A stretch of DNA of 64,000 bases from Atherinomorus stipes (taxonomy: Eukaryota; Chordata; Actinopteri; Atheriniformes; Atherinidae), in assembly GCA_023101725.1 (NCBI GenBank), contig JALJCO010007048.1:248001-312000 (forward strand), read 5' to 3'. A program made the position numbers and the translations under genes. This document shows positions 1 through 11,309 of this stretch, in pieces (positions within the stretch are counted from its first letter, which is position 1; each line of letters begins with the position of its first letter). The notes under the pieces are model-generated. The model was given only the letters and a program-made list of their open reading frames with translations, did not search any database and was not told where the DNA came from.

Positions 1-711
1 ATTCAGTGTGGCTGGATGAGAGAGAAGTACACCTGCACAGGTTCCTTTGGCGTGATTTGGAGGATGAGGAAATAGGAGACTATGCAATCACAAGAGTCAA
101 TATTGGGGGCAAGCCACCAGGATGCATTGCACAATTGGTCATGTGGGAAACTGCAAACTTACCTCCCTTCACTCAAACAGGTTCTCCAACAGGACAGCTA
201 CATTGATGACATTCTCATGTCCCGCAATGACCCTGAGCGGCCGAAGGAAATTACAGAAAATGTGGAGCGCATCTTAAAGGCTGGAGGATTTGAACTTAAA
301 CTACAACCTTGGAACTTTTCTGGGCAAAGTGGGAGGAAAGAGTGTAGTAGCGAGGAGAAGGCAAGAAAAAAACCATGGTCTAACCAAACCAAATGCAGGA
401 TGAGAGATAATAAGGCACTGCATGGGTCTGGGCTACATTGTAGAAGAGGACCAATTATATGTCGTGGTTGCAATCAATTTTTCAAAAAGGAAAAAGAAGA
501 TGCGGCTTGGACAAGACCTCCTGCTGGAGCAGGTCAGAGCCCAAACGCCAAATCCCTTGATGCAGTGAGATCTCCTCAGTCAGGTTCAGGGCTGCATGAT
601 CCAGATGGCTTGGTGATTCCTGTTAAGAAAAAGGGAGTATCCTGATGAGAAAGGCATTCAAAGAGGCAAGGAAGTGAAAGATAGATACCTGGGATGTCGC
701 ACTCTCAGGAA
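1..711 (+). pseudogene. Decayed BEL/Pao-like retrotransposon pol fragment
   Basis: Reverse-transcriptase-like sequence runs in from the left edge in one frame (RFLWRDLEDEE, then IGGKPPGCIAQL). It continues from about position 198 in another frame with the catalytic-type motif YIDDIL, followed by ITENVERILKAGGFELK. A later stretch, DPDGLVIPVKKKG, resembles the segment after the RT core in BEL/Pao polyproteins. The frame changes near 175-200, there are stops after 645, and both ends are missing, so it cannot encode a working enzyme. The family assignment rests on remembered motif resemblance and could be wrong between BEL/Pao and another LTR clade. No LTR, gag or integrase is recognisable in the window. 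Confidence 0.55.
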
Positions 712-1384
712 TGTAAAAACAAGGTAAAGTATGAGCTCTGTGCGTAATCATTACGAGGCAACTCTTAGAAAAGTAGACAGTCATATCACTTTAAGAAAAC
801 CAAACGCCATCAGGCAAACTTCTCCACAGGAGGAACGAATCAGTGGAATTAATTTCCAAAATATTTCTCACAAACAAACAGTAAAATTTTGTTTAAATCT
901 GTTGGTATGACTCCCTTTCTTCTCAAAATAAAAGCAGACTGCAGGGGAGTGTAAGACAGTGTGGGAAGTTTGCAGGAATCCCCTTGAAAGACCTTTCTGC
1001 CTTATATCAGAATCCTAAGTAAAGCCCACTCGATTGTGACAGTTATGAGTCCCCTCATGAGTTCAGGGGCTCCCATCAGGGCAAACATACATCCTGCCCA
1101 AGTGTAGGACAAATAGGTATAAACATTCTCTCATCCCTGCTGCCGTTGTTCTTCTTAACAAGTAGTTTTACTTTGTTTAATCATCACTGCTGCTATTTTA
1201 TTTTATTTACTTCTTTCCATTTTATCTGTTAGTGCTGCCTTGTTTTTCAGTATATATGAAAAGAATGACTGCTTGCTGCTGGAGACCAAATTACCCCAAA
1301 GGGCTAATTGAAGATACTTTGAACCTTAAAAGGTGCATTGCACAAGTTTAAATGCTAAATACTGTTCTTTTCTGTCCTCTACAT
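712..1384. other. No gene seen; possible LTR-like remnant
   Basis: AT-rich sequence with no convincing open frame. An AATAAA-like signal near 927 and the position just after the retroelement fragment would fit a decayed 3' LTR, but I cannot find a second copy to prove it. Confidence 0.25.
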
Positions 1385-1594
1385 CAGTGTTTCTCAATCC
1401 TGGTCCTCAGGGACCCCTGCCCTGCTGGATTTCAAAATATTCTCACTTCAACATGCCTCTGATGCCAGACTTGTTAGCAGGCTTGCAAAGAACTTGATGA
1501 GCAGTTAAGTTGATCTGAATCAGGTGTGGTGGAGTTGGAAACCTGGAATACATGCAAGGCGGGGGTCCCTGAGGACCAGGGTTGAGAAACCCTG
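1385..1594. mobile_element. hAT-like MITE, 210 bp
   Basis: About 33-bp terminal inverted repeats. The left end begins CAGTGTTTCTCAATCCTGG and the right end, read in reverse, begins CAGGGTTTCTCAACCCTGG; both continue into a TCCTCAGGGACC stretch. There is no room for a transposase. CAG-starting termini of this kind are typical of hAT-derived MITEs in fish. The 8 bases on each side match poorly, so the TSD has decayed or the ends are off by a few bases. Confidence 0.7.
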
Positions 1595-2634
1595 CTGCAT
1601 GCTCTTACAACTGCCTGATGTGTAGAATGTGCTGATTTCTCTTCACTGCGGTTATCTGTAATATCTTTCTGCATGCTCAATGTGAGAGTTTAGGGTATGA
1701 ATCCTAAAGGGGGCATGTGTAGGGGAGACGAGCTGCGCGTTTTCGTTTGTCTGTCATATATTCCACCACTACATGTCCATGCATGTCGAGACAACACTGA
1801 CAACTGCTGCCAAAAACTGGAGAACAGGTGCCTCTCAAACCCCAACTCAGACTCCAGTAAGACAAAGAAGAAAAGTTTTGTCTCGTGAGACGAAGCCAGC
1901 CAAACTGGATTCTGACCGGCATCGGAGTGAAACGAGTTAATAACCAAGCAGCTTTTTTTTTTCTCTTTTCTTTTTAAATGGAGGGGCATCCGATCTGCTT
2001 TGGTTATAAAACAGACCTGCAGTTGGCTTTCTTCTTGCCAACAAAGTAAAGGTGATGTGTGACGGAAATTTGGCTGCATTGTATGGCAGTGCTAAGTTTT
2101 TTAACATGTAAATGTAGCAGTATGATAGCCATATGACTGTTCCTGGGGAACACTCTGGCCGCTTATTGATAACTGCATTTAGTTGATGCAGTTGTTTTGT
2201 AAGGTAACCCTGGTCAGCGTTAGCTTGTTGTTACTGTTAGCATACAGTTCGTCAGTTTACTCATCAATCAAACCGTAAACAACTTGCAGATTTATAACTT
2301 TGTTAGCTTAGTAGACATTTTGCCTCCAACTCTGGGCTCAGGTTATGCAAGTTAAACTGAAGACACAGTCGAAGCAGCTCATGTGTGTGACAACACACAT
2401 GAAGGTGTGACAACATTAGCGTCACTTCCACTTGTCGCCAGAAGGGGCACACTTCTGGAAAAAAAGCTGGAACTTGCGCTGTACTCTTTTAAAGATACAT
2501 TGAAATCATTTTGGAAGCTGTGCCGGAAAACGTATGGAATGATTAGGGTATAAAAGCTTATATAAAGTACTGTGTATACAGGTGTACACTAACATAGTCA
2601 GATGTAAATTATCATGGTAATTTCTTTCTTTTCT
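1595..2634. other. No gene seen
   Basis: Short open frames only, none with recognisable protein similarity. A short hairpin lies around 2379-2400 (CATGTGTGTG / CACACACATG). I see no other structure. Confidence 0.4.
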
Positions 2635-2655
2635 TTGTGTGTGTGTGTGTGTGTA
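2635..2655. repeat. (GT)n microsatellite
   Basis: About ten uninterrupted GT units. Confidence 0.85.
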
Positions 2656-3292
2656 TATGTGTCTGTGTTTGTATTTGCATTGATGGATTTTGCATATATT
2701 TCCCATTATTGGTGTAATTTTTGTGAATGGATGTTGTTTTGGACTCCAGGAAGAACAGCAGCAGCATTGAGCTAATAATGATAAACAATAAATAATCAGC
2801 TTGACATGAATTTCCCTCCCTCTCTTTAAAGTTGAACAGTTTCCCAGTATTGGTGATGGTTCTGCATAACTGGATCTTTGATGTTTGACCTAGTGTTGCC
2901 TCAAAACCCGAGGCTGTTCTGTCTCAATCCATATCAAAAGGATGGGTCATGTTGGGTAATAAGTGCACGGAAAAAAATGTAGTTTTGATCATAAAAATGA
3001 AAAAGACACTTCTTGTCATGGCACATCTAAATATTTGGAGGAAAACCTCAAACTGGTATTAATTTACTAATCAGTGTGCATAATATACTGTATTTATCTA
3101 CATTCAACATAAAGCTGTCATATCACAGAATCAAATGGTCTTCAGTTGCACTGAAGTAATATTTATGTTCATAATGTTTATATTTAACTTGACAAGCCAA
3201 ATTCTTCATCAGTGAAGCTCTTTTACTGGAGCACAGATAAATTATCTAATCCAAAGCAGCACAGAAGGGACGTATATGATGCAAACTGATGC
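2656..3292. other. No gene seen
   Basis: AT-rich intergenic sequence with no recognisable repeat or exon. Confidence 0.4.
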
Positions 3293-3654
3293 TTAAAGGG
3301 TTAGTTTTTCTTTCAATCTGGACCTATTTTCTAGCATGAAATATGTTCATTTACTCACCCAGACAATTTTGGTGCAGCTTGAATTCCTTCAGGAGATATT
3401 TAGATCCACTCCAGATCAGCGTATGTCCAATATAATGGAAGTGATGCGGGCAACCGTGTGCAGCCTCTAAATAAGGCATTATCTGCCACAAACTCCTTCA
3501 TTTCACCAATGTTTTGCTACGAAACATTAATTGGACCCCCCCAGTGAACCCGAAGCGGCTTTTTTGTGGTGATTCGTCCTTATTTACAGACATTTACTTG
3601 TTATGGTGTCGCATAATAGTGATGTCATCAAAGTCGCTGCTGTAAAAATGTCTG

Positions 3655-4616
3655 TATGTGGGTATGTGTGTTTCGGGAGTGTGTGTGTGTGGTGGTGGTG
3701 TAGGGGTGGTAGCGCCTGGTAGTGCCTTGGTGTCAGGTGTGTGGGGCAGGGACGTCGGGGTGGGGGCTGGCATGTGCTGGGAGGTGGGGGGGTGGGGGGG
3801 GTGTCTGGAGGGTCTGGTCCTCCTGGGTGTCGGTTGGGCTGCCTGGGTCGGGTGGGGGGAGAGCCGCCCCAGGGCGCCTGGGCCCAATGGCCCAGTGGGG
3901 TCCGCAGCTGCTGGTCTTGATCCACTGGGGCCTGGGCCCCGAAACCGCAGGAGGCTCCAGCTGGGGCCGCCTTCTGCTGCCCTCTGATGGATACATGCCC
4001 ATCCCTTTGGGGAAGTGGCTGGGTACAGGCCTCTGGGTGGCTGCTGGGGGCCCAGGTGAGACCTTGGAATGTTGTTTAGGGGTTTCTGTACAGATGCACC
4101 AGTGAACTGTGTAAGTGGATTCATGTTTTCTCTCTCTCTCTCTGTTCCACTTTCTATCATTGCTTCTGTTAACTTTAATTTTTCACTTGTCAAGCCCAGC
4201 AGTCTGGTATGGAGTGCTGTTATAGATAAATGTTTAATGGGCTCTATGCACAGCTCCACTACTTCCTGAACTTAAGGTGGCTCCTTTGTTTCCTGTCTTT
4301 CATTATTGGAGGAACTGATTTATCCAGGTGTGTCTAGCCAGTAAATGAGGTCAGGCACACCTGGATTAATCAGTTTGTCCTATAATGAAAGACAGGAAAC
4401 AAAGGAGCTCCCTTAAGTTCAGGAAGTAGTGGAGCTGTGCATAGAGCCCATTAAAGAAATAAATGAATAAACAGGATATCAAGGGGAGCCTTGTGTTCAT
4501 AAAGCTCCCCTTGGCAAATCAAAACTGTTCAACACAATAAAGCAACCAGATCGCCATTCTGCTTGCTATGATGCTGGACAGGACAAGTTAAGAAAAAAAA
4601 AGAGAGAAAAAAAACC
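3655..4616. mobile_element. GC-rich dispersed repeat, class unknown, inserted in family 1 element
   Basis: Comparison with the copy at 43.7 kb shows foreign sequence beginning after AAAATGTCTGTA. The first 400 bp is strongly G-rich with GTGTG runs, then comes a (TC)n stretch and an AT-rich end with AATAAA-like words. The phrase CTGCCCTCTGATGGATACAT recurs in related form at 26.46 kb. It has long open frames on both strands only because stop codons are rare in GC-rich sequence. I recognise the repeat as common in fish but cannot assign a class. Confidence 0.5.
4238..4450. mobile_element. Near-perfect palindromic MITE with TTAA duplication
   Basis: TTAA at 4234-4237 and 4451-4454 flanks two arms of roughly 95 bp that are almost exact inverted copies. 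The left arm begins TGGGCTCTATGCACAGCTCC and the right arm ends with its complement. The centre is a loop of about 20 bases. It sits within the GC-rich repeat, giving three nested levels here. Confidence 0.85.
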
Positions 4617-4662
4617 TGCCTGTGAGTAAATGAACATATTTCATGCTAGAAAATAGGTCCAG

Positions 4663-4700
<38 letters not shown>

Positions 4701-4710
4701 TTCCCTTTAA

Positions 4711-7377
4711 GAGCCCCAAGTATCGTCTCATATGTAATCATTCTTACCAAAGGGCAAACTCTGCTGGATACTTCCTTGTTGCCCAAACATTGTGAGTAGC
4801 AGCTAGCTGCAGCTTGAGCCACTACAAACCACACCCACCACATGACTGACAGGAACCTAATCCTAACCCTGACCCCTCCCCTAACCACAATTCACCCACA
4901 TCGCTACAAACCACACCAACTTCACGGCACAACTCTAGATCTGCAGCTGCAGTTGGGTATACTTGAAAATTGTAATTCTTTCTTCATCCACTAGGGGCTC
5001 CAAAACAGAGCAAACCCCCATAGACTCATGTTAAAAAGGCCAACTTCACAGCAGAAATAAACATTTTTACAGCCTGGATCAAAAATCATTTTATGTTTAA
5101 TAGGTCAAGTTTACCTTGATGTCAGCTGTGAGGGTAATTAATGTTTTTTTTATAACTTAGCTGTTTATATGTTATTTAAAGGTTGAGTCCGAACTTTCCC
5201 CCCTGAAAATAAATGTTTGACTTGTGCAAGTGAAACCATGTAATCAGAATGATTTCATTCCGAAAGAAAATGAAATCATTCAGTCAGAATTTGGACTTTT
5301 TTCTCATTTTTTTGTTTTTCCAGCGGCCCTAACCATCTTCCGTACCGCTCTCCTCTGCTGATAGTTTAATTTGATTGCTACTCTCCTCTGCTTATGCATA
5401 CACGGAGCTGACAAACTTACTTTCGCTTCATCTGACATCAAAGACGGGGGCTAATCGGAATTCACACACACATGATCACTCACGAAGCCAAGCCAACGGC
5501 AGCTAGGCTGGAGCTTCGCGCATTCATGGTGTGTTTAAGTGCTGGTGGAAAGCTGGGTCATCTGGATTTTCATCAGACTTTTTTCAGGAATAGGTGGTAA
5601 ATGTACAGCAAATGTACATTCGGGGCTGAAGCTCCGGGAAAATCGGCAGGCACTTGATGTGTTAGCCTCCCTCTTGTTCCATTAAACGCTCCTACCCACA
5701 ATGCATTGTGTTTATGTCGACCTGTCTAATGACCATCGATGCTCACTGTTGTTCAAGATGCCTTGTGGGTAATTTTGAGTGCACCACTTGTTTCAATCTG
5801 GACATTTGGACATTGATCCTACTACATAGGGCACTTTATAGGGTGGACGTTTGGACACAGCCAAAAAGTACAAACCCCAAAAACAATAAATAGCAAAGAA
5901 ACAGAAATTAAAAGAACAGATGAATGTAATAGAGATGTCTCTTATTCCCTCATGATTCTATATTAACGAAACATATAGCTTGGAATTTTATGAAACATTT
6001 TGCACCATGTATTTGCCAGTTTGTCAAATTATTGAGAATGCAACAGAGCTGCTCGGTGAATGATTGACATAAACAGCAGGTTTCTTGGCTCCACAGTGGA
6101 GCTTCCACCAATACTGCTCACATATCACTCCCACATCAAAGGTACTTGTACTTGTGCCAGCCTGAGAGGCAAGCATTGGTTTTATAATGCAGCAGTAGTT
6201 TAGTGCGACACAATGAAAACCCTGTTTCTGCTGAACTGTCATTGAATGTTTGATAAACAGTAAATAAAATGGAAAATCACATGCAGCATTTTTTGCACTT
6301 TGGATTTAATCAAACCTTAAACTATGTCTCATTAAATTTGAATGGTTGGATGATGTTCTTTCACAACATGTTGATCCCAGAAAAACACTGATGCTAATCT
6401 CTGCATGGTAGTTACATAAATCATAGTCTTTGATTTGTATTTGATTATCTGAAAAACTAAGTCCTTGATTAACCTTAAAAAAATCAAAGCAGCTGACTGT
6501 CAACAGACTAGATGTTTGCACTACTTTTTCTCTGTATATCATTGTTGTTTAAATCTGAGTCAGTCATACATAAAACTGTTGGACTAACGACAGTATTTCT
6601 ATGAATGTAGCACATTTTGTGTTGTTGGCCAGCAGTAGCTTTTAGAGGAATGAATCAAGTGTGTTTCAAAAGCCATTAGGTGGGAGTAAATGGACTGATG
6701 AACCCAATATCGGCACACAAGCGTGGGCTGGCGCATGACTAAGTTTGAATTTATCTAGAAATATATAAATAATCAAATAAGTTTGTTCTTAGACTGATAA
6801 TACACTTGCATTTGGTAGATGTTTATTATGGCCACCATGCATAATTTGCTTTCGTTTAAAACGTTTTTTGTGTGTCCTCAGAAATCAACGGTACGCTTTT
6901 TAAGCTGCAATATGTGAGTAGGGGCGGTTACAGGGTCAACAGCGCTAAAAATGATGGAAAGGTTTGACAAGTCACAGCCTGCTTGGGTAAGAGGCCTCAC
7001 ACACCATCTACGATACTGCAGATGTAATTTCTTTAGCCTAACTGTAACCCTTTAATGTCAAAATAAACAAATGCTAACCTCATTATCAGCATGTTTATCT
7101 TTTTGGTCACATGATCCTACAAACTTGGCAAGTCTATCAGGTCTGGGTTATCTAATGTGCCACTAGAGGAGTCCTCTGGTAACAAGTGTAGAACATAACC
7201 AAGTATGTGAACTCAAGACAAGAATTCCACATCTAGAGGTTCATAAGGACAGTAATGGGCCACCCAATCACATGTGAGGACAGACTAGGATCATACCATT
7301 ATGTGAACGTTCAACTCCCAGGTACCGGAAGTTGGTACTGTATTGGTTTAAATGTGAATGATACCCATTCCTAAATG
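4711..7377. other. No gene seen; diffuse old repeats
   Basis: No exon or known transposon is recognised. A foldback pair (GAATGATTTCATTC with GAATGATTTCATTTTC in reverse) lies at about 5250-5290, and a 14-bp palindrome CACAATGCATTGTG lies near 5697. These may be remnants of old MITEs. Confidence 0.35.
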
Positions 7378-7380
7378 TAT

Positions 7381-7404
7381 GTGCGTGTGTGTTTACATAG
7401 TATG
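7381..7404. repeat. Left piece of TGTGTTTACA minisatellite
   Basis: GTGTGTGTTTACATAGTATG matches the unit of the minisatellite at 8954-9475. The two pieces are separated only by the Tc1 element, so this is the other side of the insertion site. Confidence 0.7.
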
Positions 7405-8953
7405 TACACAGCGGGTGAAGTATTGAACATGTCTACATTTTTCTCAGCTCTACTTGAAATATATTTTCTATTGATATGAAATTTTCACGTTGGCAACAAC
7501 CCAATTAATGCACACATACAAAGAAATCCTAACATTTATGTCCATAAATAAAGTTATGTCCAATATAGTGAAATGACACAGGGAATAATTATTGTACACA
7601 TTTACTGAAATGTATTTAATATTGAGTGCAAAAACCTTTGTTGGTGATTCCAGCCTCCAGACGCCTTCTGTATGGAGAAACCAGTGGAATACGTTGCATT
7701 TGGCCCATTCTTACACATAAACTGCCAGCAAATCGTCTAGGTTCCAGGTCTCCTCTGTAAACTCGGCTCTTCGGTTCTTTCAGGTTGAGTGATTGACTGG
7801 GCCGTTCTAGCAGCTTCATTTTCTTTTTCTTAGACTAGGTGAGTGTTTCCTTGGCTGTGTGTTGGGATGGTCGTCTTGCTGAAAGATCCAGCCTCTTTTC
7901 ATCTTCAGCAGCTGCAGATGCAGCAGATTCTGCTCCAGAATGTCTCTCTACTTTTCTCTATTCATTCTTCCTTCAATGATATGAAGTCTGCCAGTACTAC
8001 ATGCTGAAAAACAACCCCAACCATGATGTTCCCACCTCCAAACTTCACTGTTGCTATGGCAATTTTTGGTGCCATTTCTCCTCCAAACATCTTGTGTCTT
8101 ATGACATCTGAAGAGTTCAGTTCTGGCCTCATCTGACCAGACTATGTTTCCCAGAATGTCATGGGTTTGTCCAGATGTTGTGTTGCTAACGTCAAACAAG
8201 CATCAACATGCTTTTTCTTCAGAAATGGAGTCTTGCATGGGTGAAGGCCATGGTGGTTGAGTGCATTACTTCTTGTTTTCTCTGAAACAACTGTACCTGC
8301 TGATTCCAGGTCTTTCTGAAGCTCTCCACGAGTGGTCCTGGGCTGTCGGAGAACCTTTCTGATTATTGTTCTGACTCCTCTGTCTGAAATCTTGATAGGA
8401 GCTCCTGGCCATGGCCGCTTTATGACGACGCCGTGTTCTTTCCACTTCCGGATGATGGTCCCAATGGTGCTCACTGGAACTTTCAGAAGTTTAGAAATGC
8501 ACCTGGAACCAATGCCTTCAGTGTGTTTGCAATAATAAGGTTGTGTAGGTCTTTAGACAGCTCTTTGCTTTTACCCATCATGGAATGCTTCTTGTCTGAC
8601 ACCTTGGTGATGAGAAACCTTTTTAAATGCATCAATCAGGACTAAACCAGCTGATATTACTTTGCACTGATAAAGGACAGGATAACTTTCTAAATACTGA
8701 CAGATTCCAGCTGCTTTCTTGACTTTCCAGATCTTTTTGTCCTCCATTACCTCATGTGTTCAATACTTATTCCCTGTGCCATTTCACTATATTGCACACA
8801 ACTTCCTTTATGGACATAAATGTTAGGATTTCTTTGTATGTGTACATTACTTGGGTTGTTATTGTCTGGCGAAATTTCATGTCAACAGCTCTACTAGAAA
8901 TATATTTTCTGAGAAAAATGTCGACGTGTTCAATACTTTTTTCATCTGCTGTA
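7405..8953 (-). mobile_element. Tc1/mariner transposon with degenerate transposase
   Basis: Inverted repeats of over 200 bp run from TACACAGCGGGTGAAG on the left to CATCTGCTGTA on the right, both ending at a TA dinucleotide. The minus strand carries a Tc1 transposase read in several frames: IIRKWKEHGVVIKRP (helix-turn-helix region) and QPRTTRGELQKDLESAG near 8474-8280, NIVWSDEARTELF (DDE region) near 8199-8140, and PSQSLNL near 7795. A start resembling MMGKSKELSKDL is near 8580. Frameshifts break the frame at least twice, so the element is dead but could be mobilised in trans if its ends are intact. Confidence 0.9.
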
Positions 8954-9475
8954 TATTGTGCATGTGTGTTTACACAGTACGTGTATATAGTGTGTGCTTA
9001 CAGAATATTTATATATTGTGAGTGTGTGTGTGTTTACATAGTATGTACATATGAGTATGTGTTTGCATAGTTTATATATTGTGTGTGTGTTTACAGTGTG
9101 TATATACATTATGTGTGTGTATATATCGTGTGTTTCTTTACACTGTGCATATACTGTATTGTTTGTCTGTTTAGACATAGCGTATATACATTGTGTGTGT
9201 GTGTTCACAGTGTGTATATCTTGTGTGTGTCAGTGTTTACACAGTGTATTTATTTTGAGTATATGTTTACAAAGTGTGTATATATATTGTGTGTGTGCGT
9301 GTGGTCAGTGCATATGTAGTGTTTGTGTTTACACTGTATGTATTTTGAGCGTGTTTACAGTGTGTATTTATATTGTGTGTGTGTTGACACAATGTGTATA
9401 TATAGTGATATTGTGAGTGTGTGTTTACAGTGTGTATATTGTGAGTGTGTGTTTACAGTGTGTATGAATTTTGTG
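8954..9475. repeat. Degenerate TG-rich minisatellite
   Basis: Imperfect units of roughly 30-45 bp built on TGTGTGTTTACAGTGTGTAT with TATATATTG spacers repeat through the block. Cysteine- and valine-rich open frames here are translations of the repeat and not genes. Confidence 0.8.
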
Positions 9476-9950
9476 TTTTCGAGCGAGCATGAGCATCCTC
9501 ATCACTTTCCGTGCCAGGAAACTTGACACATTGACGTCTTTGCTGAACAGATTGAGGCTGCTACGCTGATGAAGGCTCCCAGGATGATGCTGCCAAATGC
9601 TGCCACACGTGCAAGTGTGTGTGTGTGCGTGAGCCTCAGTGTGTTAAACCCTCCCATCGCTGCCTCATCCAGTCTCCTGTTGCTTTGTTGTTTTTAGACC
9701 GGCTGACGCTGCGTGCCGTCATCAGATGGTGAAAACCTGGAGCATCTAAAGTCTCCGTCTGTGGACTGCAGGTCAAAATAGTCCAGACCGACTGACTGAA
9801 ACAACTGGAATATCACTTCTGAGATAATCTGAGGCGCTTAGTTTTAGATGATGTTGATGGCCTTATTTTACCCTGCATGTGTTTAGTTTAGTTTATTGAA
9901 AGGATCCCCATTAGCTACAGCTAGCTGCTCTTCCTGGAATATTGACCTCA
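9476..9950. other. No gene seen
   Basis: Intergenic sequence ending at the TA where the next Tc1 copy begins. No exon is recognised. Confidence 0.4.
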
Positions 9951-10337
9951 TACAGCTGTGTGAAAAAGTTTTTGCCCCCTTCCTAATTTCTTGCTTTTTT
10001 GAATGTTTGTCACACTTTAATGTTTCAGATCATCAAACAATTTTTAATTTGAGTCAAAGATAACACAAGTAAACAGAAAATGCAGTTTTTGAATGAAGAT
10101 TTTTATTAGTGAGGGGGGGAAAAATCAAAACCTCCATGGTCCTGTGTGAAAAAGTGATTGCCCTCCCCTATTAAAACATAAATCAACTGTGGTTTATCAC
10201 ATCTTTGGAAAGCTGAGTTCAATTTCTCTAGCCACACCCAGGCCTGATTACTGCCACACCTTTTCTCAATCAAGAAATCACTTAAATAGGACCTGCCTGA
10301 CAAAGTTTAGTAGACCAAAAAGAGCCTCAAAAGCTAG

Positions 10338-10338
<1 letters not shown>

Positions 10339-10379
<41 letters not shown>

Positions 10380-10380
10380 A
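10339..10380. repeat. C31 homopolymer followed by A11
   Basis: A run of about 31 C followed by 11 A inside the Tc1 copy. The homologous position in the Tc1 copy at 28.42 kb is ordinary sequence. Either a genuine expansion or an assembly artefact. Confidence 0.8.
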
Positions 10381-10643
10381 CAGTAAAAAATGAGAGACAA
10401 AGTAATTGAAATCTATCAGTCTGGAAAAGGTTACAAAGCCATTTCTAAAACTTTTGGGACTCCAGAGAACCACAGTGAGAACCATTACCCACAAATGGTG
10501 AAAACATGGAACAGTGGTGAACCTTCCCAGAAGTGGCCGACTGACCAAAATTACCCCAAGAGCACAGCGACGACTCATCCAAGAGGTCACAAAAGATCCC
10601 AGAACAACATCCAAGGACTGCAGGCCTCACTTGCCTCAATTAA

Positions 10644-11309
10644 AGGTTGAATATGGAACATTTTTATTAAAAGCTATAATTTAAAAAAAATAATACCTCC
10701 ACAGGTCGTTTGGGGGTGTACAGAATGAAAGTACAACATTTCCCAGAAAAATTATATTTAGCCTAAAAATAATTATGAAATAAATTTTTACGGGTTCGAT
10801 AATGGCATTTTATTTACGTCTATAAGCCAATACACACCGCCATTGCAGGTTGCCAAATACGATCTCTGTGTGAAAACAATATTTTGGTCATAGTCAGGCT
10901 TGTACAGGGGAAAACCGTGGAGACGATGAGTGAAGCAGCTGCTTCAGAGCCTTGGAGATGTTGTTATCTGTTTCTGAGGAGGAGTGACCCGAGAAGAGCA
11001 AAACCTGGAGTAAATGTAGGTGAAGACTCCACTAAATGGACCCACATAAACGTTTCCCACAGAGTCAAAACACGGAAATGGCAACTTTCCTCCTGGATCG
11101 GTAAGCTAGCTTGTTTGCCAACATGGCTAATGTTAGCTGTCAGTTATAAACTCCTCTGTGTTACTTGTTGGACATGCTGCAGACGGTTGGTCACTTGCGT
11201 ATCGGCAGTGAGCCTGGCATCCCAGCGGCTGGAGTTGTTTTTCTGCCGTTGCAACTACAACCTAGAGACACGTGATGTCGCTGTTCTGTCCGTATTCCAT
11301 ATTCAACCT
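10644..11309. mobile_element. TTAA-flanked DNA element (666 bp) inside Tc1
   Basis: Ends AGGTTGAATATGGAAC on the left and TTCCATATTCAACCT on the right are inverted copies, with exact TTAA duplications at 10640-10643 and 11310-11313. The empty site is visible in the Tc1 copy at 28.7 kb (CTCAGTTAAGGTCAG), which proves the insertion. An internal open frame from 10884 has no recognisable domain and runs through the element's end into Tc1 sequence, so I treat it as chance. TTAA targeting points to a piggyBac or Kolobok source. Confidence 0.9.

Larger units (their letters stand above)
3297..4706. mobile_element. TTAA-flanked foldback element (family 1) with nested insertions
   Basis: TTAA at 3293-3296 and 4707-4710 brackets inverted ends. 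The left end starts AGGGTTAGTTTTTC and continues TCTGGACCTATTTTCTAGC; the right end contains the complement GCTAGAAAATAGGTCCAGA and finishes TTTCCCT. A related copy lies at 43657-44589. TTAA duplication is the signature of piggyBac and Kolobok transposons. The right inverted arm seen in the 43.7-kb copy is missing here, apparently replaced by the insertion at 3655-4616. A 34-base poly-A run (about 4666-4699) has expanded inside the right end. Confidence 0.75.

Noticed and set aside
3584..4259. Proline- and glycine-rich frames up to 221 codons on both strands
   Set aside because: They lie in a GC-rich repeat and are caused by scarcity of stop codons.
8942..9526. Cysteine-rich frames resembling small secreted proteins
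   Set aside because: Produced by TGTGT/TTTACA minisatellite units in several frames.
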